A stretch of 10,576 bases of DNA, taken from contig CAYPKW010000081.1 of assembly GCA_964411425.1 (NCBI GenBank), positions 1-10,576 of the forward strand, in the 5' to 3' direction. Positions 7,305 to 10,576 of this stretch are shown here, in pieces (the stretch's first letter is position 1; every line of letters begins with the position of its first letter). The notes under the pieces are model-generated. The model did no database searches. It was given only the letters and a program-made list of their open reading frames with translations, and was not told where the DNA came from. The position numbers and the translations under genes were made by a program. Origin of the DNA: CAYPKW01 sp964411425 (lineage in GTDB: Bacteria; Pseudomonadota; Alphaproteobacteria; Dongiales; Dongiaceae).

Positions 7305-7583
7305 ATGCAGGCGCTCAAGGTTGTGGTCATTGTCATGGCGGCCCTCATCGCGGCCGGCGCGGTCGTGGTGGTCGTCACCGTCGCGGACCGGCTGTCGGGC
7401 GGGCCGGAGGGCGGTTTCGCGGCCGAGCTCGCGATCCCCAAGGGCTGCGAGCTGGCCGAGGCGACGGAGGCCGGCGACCGCCTGGTGCTGCGCCTCGTTG
7501 GCCCCGGCTGCGGGCGGGTGCTGCTGGTGGACCCGGCGACCGGCGAGTTGCTCGGCCGCCTCGACCTGGTGCCCGAGCCATGA
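7305..7583 (+). CDS. Small single-pass membrane protein, DUF6476-like
   Basis: The 92-residue protein starts MQALKVVVIVMAALIAAG, with one long hydrophobic helix (about residues 4-24) close to the N-terminus, probably an uncleaved anchor. A small soluble domain of mainly beta character follows and ends GRVLLVDPATGELLGRLDL. This 'LVDPATGE.LGR' tail resembles the alphaproteobacterial DUF6476 family, whose function is unknown. I chose ATG 7305 because the hydrophobic segment then begins at once, with GTGGA at 7293-7297 as a possible ribosome site; ATG 7281 would add 8 residues and overlap the rluD start. Its stop overlaps the next gene's start (ATGA, 7580-7583), so it is translationally coupled to the threonine aldolase. 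Confidence 0.75.
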   Translation: MQALKVVVIVMAALIAAGAVVVVVTVADRLSGGPEGGFAAELAIPKGCELAEATEAGDRLVLRLVGPGCGRVLLVDPATGELLGRLDLVPEP

Positions 7584-8653
7584 CCGCCGGCCGGAATCGG
7601 GCGCCGTTGAACTTCAGCAGCGACAACGTGGCCGGCGTGGCGCCGCGCATCATGGCGGCGTTGGCGGCGGCGAACCGCGGCGGTGCGCCGTCCTACGGCG
7701 AGGACGACATCACCCGACGCCTCGAGGCCGCCGTGGCCGAGGCGTTCGAGACCGACCTCAGCGTGTTCCCGGTGGCGAGCGGCACGGCGGCGAACGCGCT
7801 CTCGCTCGCCTGCCTCGTGCCGCCCTACGGCTCGGTCTATTGCCACGCCGAGGCGCACATCGAGACCGACGAATGCGGCGCGCCGGAGTTCTACGGCGCC
7901 GCGCGGCTCGTCCCGCTGCCGGGGCCGCACGGCAAGATTTCGGCCGGCGAGCTTAGGGCGGCGCTCGCCCGCGCCGGTACGGGCGACGTGCACCGCGTGC
8001 AGCCAGCGGCGGTCAGCATCACCGAGGCCACCGAGCTGGGCGCCCTGTATCGGCCGGAGGAGGTGCGCGCTATCTCCAGGGTGGCGCGCCGGCACGGCCT
8101 CAAGCTGCACATGGACGGCGCGCGCTTCGCCAACGCCGTGGCGCGGCTCGGCTGCCGGCCGGCCGACCTCACCTGGCGGGCGGGCGTGGACGCGCTGTCG
8201 CTGGGCGCCACCAAGAACGGCGCGCTCGGCGCCGAGGCGGTGGTGTTCTTCGACCGCTCGCTCGCCAAGGACTTTCCGTTCCGGCGCAAGCGGGGCGGCC
8301 ACCTCTTGTCCAAGATGCGGTTCGTGAGCGCCCAGCTCGAGGCCTATCTCGCCGGCGGCGAATGGCTCGCCGACGCGGCGCACGCCAACCGCATGGCGGA
8401 TCGGCTGGCGAGAGGCTTGGTGCGCCTCGGTCTCCGCCCCTTGCACCCGGTCGAGGGCAACGAGATCTTCGTCCCCATGTCGGACGCCATGGCGGCGGCG
8501 CTGGAGGGCGACGGGTTCCTGGTCGGCCGTTGGGACGCCCGCACGACGCGCCTGGTGACCGCGTTCGACACCGGGGCGGGCGAGGTGGACGCGCTCTTGA
8601 AGGCGCTGCGCCGCCGCCTCAAGCGGCCAAAGGGCGGGCGCCGAGCCACTTGA
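7580..8653 (+). CDS. ltaE: Low-specificity L-threonine aldolase (PLP enzyme)
   Basis: This enzyme cleaves L-threonine or L-allo-threonine to glycine and acetaldehyde and belongs to the beta-eliminating-lyase fold-type I PLP family. The 357 residues start NFSSDNVAGVAPRIMAAL (11-28), followed by SYGEDDITRRLE (38-49). The cofactor site includes PVASGTAANAL (64-74), the ring-stacking His93 in EAHIETDE, the Asp179 in LHMDGARFANAVA that holds the pyridine nitrogen, and the Schiff-base Lys212 in SLGATKNGALGAEAV. All expected catalytic residues are present. It overlaps the preceding small membrane-protein gene by 4 bases. Being the last protein gene before tRNA-Glu, it marks the end of the high-GC core. 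The symbol is given by family; strict substrate stereochemistry is not readable from sequence. Confidence 0.9.
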   Translation: MTAGRNRAPLNFSSDNVAGVAPRIMAALAAANRGGAPSYGEDDITRRLEAAVAEAFETDLSVFPVASGTAANALSLACLVPPYGSVYCHAEAHIETDECGAPEFYGAARLVPLPGPHGKISAGELRAALARAGTGDVHRVQPAAVSITEATELGALYRPEEVRAISRVARRHGLKLHMDGARFANAVARLGCRPADLTWRAGVDALSLGATKNGALGAEAVVFFDRSLAKDFPFRRKRGGHLLSKMRFVSAQLEAYLAGGEWLADAAHANRMADRLARGLVRLGLRPLHPVEGNEIFVPMSDAMAAALEGDGFLVGRWDARTTRLVTAFDTGAGEVDALLKALRRRLKRPKGGRRAT

Positions 8654-8677
8654 TCGCGGCCGGCCGTTCCACTATTG

Positions 8678-8699
8678 AGGGGCCTCTTCGCCGGCCCCT
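8678..8699 (+). terminator. Hairpin between the threonine aldolase gene and tRNA-Glu, possible weak terminator
   Basis: AGGGGCC (8678-8684) pairs perfectly with GGCCCCT (8693-8699) around an 8-base loop, 24 bases after the aldolase stop and 1 base before the tRNA. There is no U-tract, so intrinsic termination is doubtful; it could also be a processing signal in the tRNA leader. Confidence 0.35.
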
Positions 8700-8700
8700 A

Positions 8701-8776
8701 GTCCCCATCGTCTAGTGGCCCAGGACACCGCCCTCTCACGGCGGGAACAGGGGTTCGACTCCCCTTGGGGACGCCA
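8701..8776 (+). tRNA. tRNA-Glu (anticodon CTC)
   Basis: The sequence folds as a complete cloverleaf. The acceptor stem GTCCCCA (8701-8707) pairs with TGGGGAC (8766-8772), and discriminator G and encoded CCA end at 8776. The anticodon stem CCGCC/GGCGG (8728-8732 and 8740-8744) encloses CTCTCAC with anticodon CTC at 8735-8737. The T stem AGGGG/CCCCT encloses TTCGACT (8754-8760). CTC reads GAG (Glu), and the TCTAGTGG start of the D-arm is typical of bacterial tRNA-Glu. It stands at the boundary where GC drops, so it is a candidate attachment site, but I find no second copy of its 3' end within the window. Confidence 0.96.
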
Positions 8777-8822
8777 GGGTTTCAGTCAAAAATCCACTCG
8801 ATTCCGAGCTGCGACGGCCATC

Positions 8823-8841
8823 TTCGGTAAGTTTTCGGTAA
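8823..8841. repeat. Direct repeat TTCGGTAA x2 downstream of tRNA-Glu
   Basis: TTCGGTAA occurs at 8823-8830 and again at 8834-8841, exactly 11 bases apart, about one helical turn, in AT-richer sequence 47 bases after the tRNA. Such spacing would suit a pair of protein-binding sites, for example integrase arm sites, but two 8-mers could be chance. Confidence 0.3.
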
Positions 8842-8904
8842 TAAGCGGTGCTATCTCGGGCGTGCGCCCGCTTCACGTGAGCACCAAAGAGAGCTACGTC
8901 GATA

Positions 8905-8943
8905 AGCCGTAACAGCACGGCTCCGGCTGTCGCTCCTGGCGAC
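8905..8943 (+). promoter_or_regulatory. Two adjacent hairpins in the leader of the HEPN gene
   Basis: AGCCGT (8905-8910) pairs with ACGGCT (8917-8922) around AACAGC, and GTCGC (8929-8933) pairs with GCGAC (8939-8943) around TCCTG. Both lie just before the ATG at 8958, where no good Shine-Dalgarno is seen. They may influence translation. A further CGGGC/GCCCG stem is at 8857-8870. The rest of 8777-8957 shows no gene. Confidence 0.35.
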
Positions 8944-8957
8944 CCGTAGTTGAAGCA

Positions 8958-9899
8958 ATGGCTCAGATCCTAAGCCACTTCCCAATCGAGGCTGGGTTGC
9001 CGGGGATGATGACGTGTCCGTCCTGTGGTGCTCCCGCCTACTCGGTCGATGCTGTCCAAAGCTACTTCTCGCAATCGGGATGCCCTGGCTGTGGGACCCA
9101 CAACGACAACTGGCGACTCGTTCTTGAAGGCTTGGCCTTCGAGTGGCCACTTGGTGGTGGGCTGGCGCCGGCGCTGGTGGGAGCCCGAGGCGTTGCCATC
9201 CGCATGGAGCTAGAGCCGTCAGAGGTTGTGTCCATCGACTTCGAGACGTTTGGGCTTCCGCAAGACGCACGGGTAGTTTCGGTGAACTACACGCCAGTGG
9301 GAGGGAGTGTGTTCCCTGTGGAGTTGCACGGGAATCAGCCAGACCGGCGGTTTCCTAAGCAGGTCAGCCTATACGGGAGACCAATCGGGTCAGGGGCTCA
9401 CCAGCCCACCATCCTGAATGTCTTCGTGACGTGGATACCGAGCTCGCAAACCGATCTGAATGCTCTAGCGAGCGCCGTAGAAGCGTATTCAGCAGATCGG
9501 TTCTCGGACGTGATCGTTCCGGCAAACGTTGCTGTTGAGTCCGCCCTCGATAGGCTAATGGCTGATTTTCTGTCTAGCGCAGTATCGTCCAAGCGCGTCG
9601 ACGATTTCTTGGCTGGAGCGGCCACCTACGGCCATCAGCTGAACGTCTTGCTGCCCGCACTCACTCGGCGATTGGGAATTGCACAACTGCCGGACATCAT
9701 TCGGGGTAAGCTGAACAGGTTGAAGGCCCTTAGAAATCAACTCGCCCATCGCGGCCAGCTCGATAGCACGCCGGATCGATCCGAAACTGCTGCGTGCCTC
9801 TGCGCCGCATTTTTCGGCGTCAATTATGTCCGATTTGTCCGACCCCTGCTGCTCTCGCCGGCGAGCACGTCGCAGGTCGTAGAATCGGGGTCGGAGTAA
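8958..9899 (+). CDS. Zinc-ribbon protein with C-terminal HEPN-like (RNxxxH) domain
   Basis: I do not recognise a named family for the whole 313-residue protein. The N-terminus has a four-cysteine zinc ribbon, CPSCG (Cys20, Cys23) and CPGCG (Cys42, Cys45). The middle (about 55-160) alternates short hydrophobic strands and looks beta-rich. The C-terminal third is helical (VAVESALDRLMADFL, 191-205; KLNRLKALRNQLAHRG, 251-266) and contains R259-N-Q-L-A-H264, the Rx4H motif of HEPN domains. Many HEPN proteins are metal-independent RNases in toxin-antitoxin, Abi and other defence systems, but non-catalytic ones exist. Cytoplasmic location is expected: no signal peptide or membrane segment. The start is uncertain: ATG 8958 has a poor ribosome site, and ATG 9006 (residue 17) would still keep the cysteines. 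GC and codon use differ from the core, and the position next to tRNA-Glu suggests acquired DNA. No antitoxin-like partner gene is visible beside it. Confidence 0.7.
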   Translation: MAQILSHFPIEAGLPGMMTCPSCGAPAYSVDAVQSYFSQSGCPGCGTHNDNWRLVLEGLAFEWPLGGGLAPALVGARGVAIRMELEPSEVVSIDFETFGLPQDARVVSVNYTPVGGSVFPVELHGNQPDRRFPKQVSLYGRPIGSGAHQPTILNVFVTWIPSSQTDLNALASAVEAYSADRFSDVIVPANVAVESALDRLMADFLSSAVSSKRVDDFLAGAATYGHQLNVLLPALTRRLGIAQLPDIIRGKLNRLKALRNQLAHRGQLDSTPDRSETAACLCAAFFGVNYVRFVRPLLLSPASTSQVVESGSE

Positions 9900-9903
9900 G
9901 ATT

Positions 9904-10118
9904 ATGCAGGCGTGCCGCCGGCGCCGCGCCCAGCCGCGCCGATCGGTTACTCCGCCAGCGCCCGGCGCAAACGCCAAGACCTCCGCCGCCTCCACGAAGG
10001 TCCGCCCCTTCGCCAACAGCCAGATCGCCTGGAAGTGCCGCCCCTTCACCGGCTCCGCAGCCGAGCGGAACCGCTCCTCCAACTCCGCAATGCTCATATG
10101 TCCGGCAATCGTCGCCAT
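9904..10118 (-). pseudogene. N-terminal remnant of an IS630-like transposase (HTH domain)
   Basis: On the minus strand a protein begins at ATG 10118 after GGGAGGGAG, a strong ribosome site. Its first 52 residues include SIAELEERFRSAAEPV and AIWLLAKGRTFVEAAEVLAF (31-50). This matches the helix-turn-helix N-terminus seen in IS630-family transposases of Alphaproteobacteria, which usually continues 'PRWV..L..RYN..G...LGD.RR.N'. Here that continuation is broken: in one frame GRWRSNRS follows, in another GVTDRRGWARRRRH, so small indels and then truncation are likely. The DDE catalytic domain is absent. The open frame continues to 9555, but that part is only the antisense of the HEPN gene. It is a non-functional remnant whose broken end abuts the HEPN stop codon. 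Confidence 0.7.
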
Positions 10119-10311
10119 GATCTCCCTCCCGAATCATGGCAAACGACGATAACTGTTTCGATTCTCGAAGGGAATCCCCTGCTCGCCGAGTCAATCAACC
10201 GGATTGCGTATCACATCTATCTGAGCCCGGTCAGTTGGCGCGTGAACCGCGCGGTTCCTGGCATTTTTCGACGGCTCACGCGGCGAGGGAGAACTTGCCG
10301 CGCAGGGAGCT
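10119..10311. other. Non-coding stretch upstream of the transposase remnant
   Basis: No credible gene is seen. It should hold the minus-strand promoter and outer end of the IS630-like element. It contains a perfect 14-base palindrome GAACCGCGCGGTTC (10244-10257) followed shortly by CATTTTTCG, and a 6-base stem CGCGGC/GCCGCG (10279-10284 and 10297-10302). The palindrome could be a weak plus-strand terminator, but the T-run starts several bases after the stem. I could not identify a matching IS terminal repeat. Confidence 0.4.
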
Positions 10312-10334
10312 TGGCGGAGGGAGAGGGATTCGAA
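10312..10334 (-). other. 3' fragment of a tRNA-Ser gene (putative attachment-site scar)
   Basis: Read on the minus strand, this is TTCGAAT (T loop), CCCTC (3' half of the T stem), TCCCTCC (3' acceptor strand), discriminator G and encoded CCA, exactly the 3' end of a bacterial tRNA-Ser. The other half is missing: the 5' T-stem strand would have to be GAGGG but reads GACCG, and no anticodon arm or 5' acceptor GGAGGGA follows upstream. Integrases that use tRNA genes leave such a 3' fragment at the far end of the element. For a minus-strand tRNA, the element and the intact tRNA-Ser would lie to the right, beyond the window. Confidence 0.7.
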
Positions 10335-10357
10335 CGGTCGGTGCAGATATGGCCGAC

Positions 10358-10393
10358 TGCGTCCAATAGCCTTACCCCGCCGTCCTGGACGCA
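10358..10393. repeat. Perfect 8-base inverted repeat next to the tRNA-Ser fragment
   Basis: TGCGTCCA (10358-10365) and TGGACGCA (10386-10393) are exact reverse complements separated by 20 bases, 24 bases from the tRNA-Ser fragment. The spacing suits a dimeric DNA-binding protein or a pair of recombinase sites better than a tight hairpin. Function is inferred. Confidence 0.5.
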
Positions 10394-10424
10394 CCTGCTT
10401 CAAAATGGCCTCCCAAGCAAGTCG

Positions 10425-10449
10425 CGACTTGGCTACGGCGGCCAAGTCG
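10425..10449 (-). terminator. Strong 9-bp hairpin after the partial minus-strand gene
   Basis: CGACTTGGC (10425-10433) pairs perfectly with GCCAAGTCG (10441-10449) around a 7-base loop, 11 bases beyond the stop of the minus-strand gene that enters from the right. It overlaps a 12-base palindrome AAGTCGCGACTT (10419-10430), so alternative pairings exist. The position suits a transcription terminator, but no U-tract follows on either strand; it could instead be a protein-binding cluster of three AAGTCG motifs. Confidence 0.4.
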
Positions 10450-10460
10450 TGATGTTGGTT

Positions 10461-10576
10461 TCAGAGGGCTCCACCTCCCTCGGCCGCAGCCAGCGGGCGC
10501 CTACGGGCGATGAATTGCTTGGCATCTTGCCAATCCTCGACGACCCATTTGCTGAGCTTGACGCACACAACTGGGG
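10461..10576 (-). CDS. C-terminus of an unknown protein, 5' end outside window
   Basis: On the minus strand the frame is open from the right edge to TGA at 10461-10463, giving 38 residues or fewer, including KLSKWVVEDWQDAKQFIA and ending in a low-complexity AAAEGGGAL. The composition (alternating charged and hydrophobic, with two Trp) looks like real protein, and a hairpin follows its stop. I do not recognise the family. If the tRNA-Ser fragment is an element end, this would be the last gene of that element. The fragment is short, so a chance open frame is possible. Confidence 0.4.
   Translation of the reverse strand, partial: PVVCVKLSKWVVEDWQDAKQFIARRRPLAAAEGGGAL

Noticed and set aside
7283..8446. 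Upstream extension of the rluD frame (ORF reaching 8446)
   Set aside because: It is antisense to the threonine aldolase and DUF6476-type genes; the conserved RluD N-terminus starts at 7282.
8749..8776. tRNA-Glu 3' end as a used attachment site
   Set aside because: No second copy of the TTCGACTCCCCTTGGGGACG 3' end occurs in the rest of the window, so integration here is only possible, not shown.
8736..8918. Minus-strand ORF of 60 codons ending SPRGVEPLFPP
   Set aside because: Its end is the reverse complement of tRNA-Glu, a common artefact of ORF calling next to tRNA genes.
10312..10410. A complete but divergent tRNA-Ser
   Set aside because: The 5' T-stem strand mismatches and no anticodon arm, D-arm or GGAGGGA 5' acceptor can be placed upstream on the minus strand.
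10191..10445. Minus-strand ORF of 84 codons starting MAAVAKSRLAWEAILKQV
   Set aside because: It runs straight through the tRNA-Ser fragment and the inverted repeats, and has no clear ribosome site or recognisable domain. The first 25 codons look somewhat protein-like, so a truncated gene cannot be fully excluded.

Overview
The window is high-GC proteobacterial DNA. Its core looks like an alphaproteobacterial chromosome. The evidence is the gene set and order (glmM, hisZ, purA, rpoH, rluD, a small DUF6476-type membrane protein), an RpoH with the Alphaproteobacteria-style QKKLFFNLR box, the use of HisZ (which implies a short-form HisG elsewhere), and a 'VIPAKAGIH'-type intergenic palindrome. 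I cannot name the genus; Rhodospirillales-like is a guess.

Layout: (1) 1-673, lower GC, is the 3' end of a gene whose protein resembles the C-terminal helical domain of defence-type reverse transcriptases (class 1 'unknown group'/DRT). (2) 692-784 is only the last 30 codons of folP (dihydropteroate synthase), joined directly behind the RT gene. (3) 840-5119 is a tight plus-strand cluster: glmM (cell-wall precursor), a GNAT acetyltransferase, hisZ and purA. (4) 5120-5358, between convergent genes, holds an inverted pair of REP-like palindromes. (5) 5359-7282, minus strand, carries rluD followed by rpoH. (6) 7305-8653, plus strand, carries a DUF6476-type membrane protein and a low-specificity threonine aldolase, overlapping by ATGA. 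(7) 8701-8776 is tRNA-Glu(CTC). (8) 8777-10576 is lower-GC accessory DNA: a zinc-ribbon plus HEPN-motif protein, the N-terminal remnant of an IS630-like transposase, a 3' fragment of a tRNA-Ser gene that looks like an integration scar, several inverted repeats, and the C-terminus of an unknown minus-strand gene running off the window.

The core genes are housekeeping: amino-sugar, histidine and purine synthesis, heat-shock sigma factor and rRNA pseudouridylation. The interest lies at the two edges. The left edge has an RT-type candidate defence gene at a folP 3'-end junction. The right edge has a HEPN candidate RNase beside tRNA-Glu and a tRNA-Ser attachment-site scar. Both look like termini of integrated elements whose bodies lie mostly outside the window. 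No CRISPR array, complete insertion sequence or rRNA is present.
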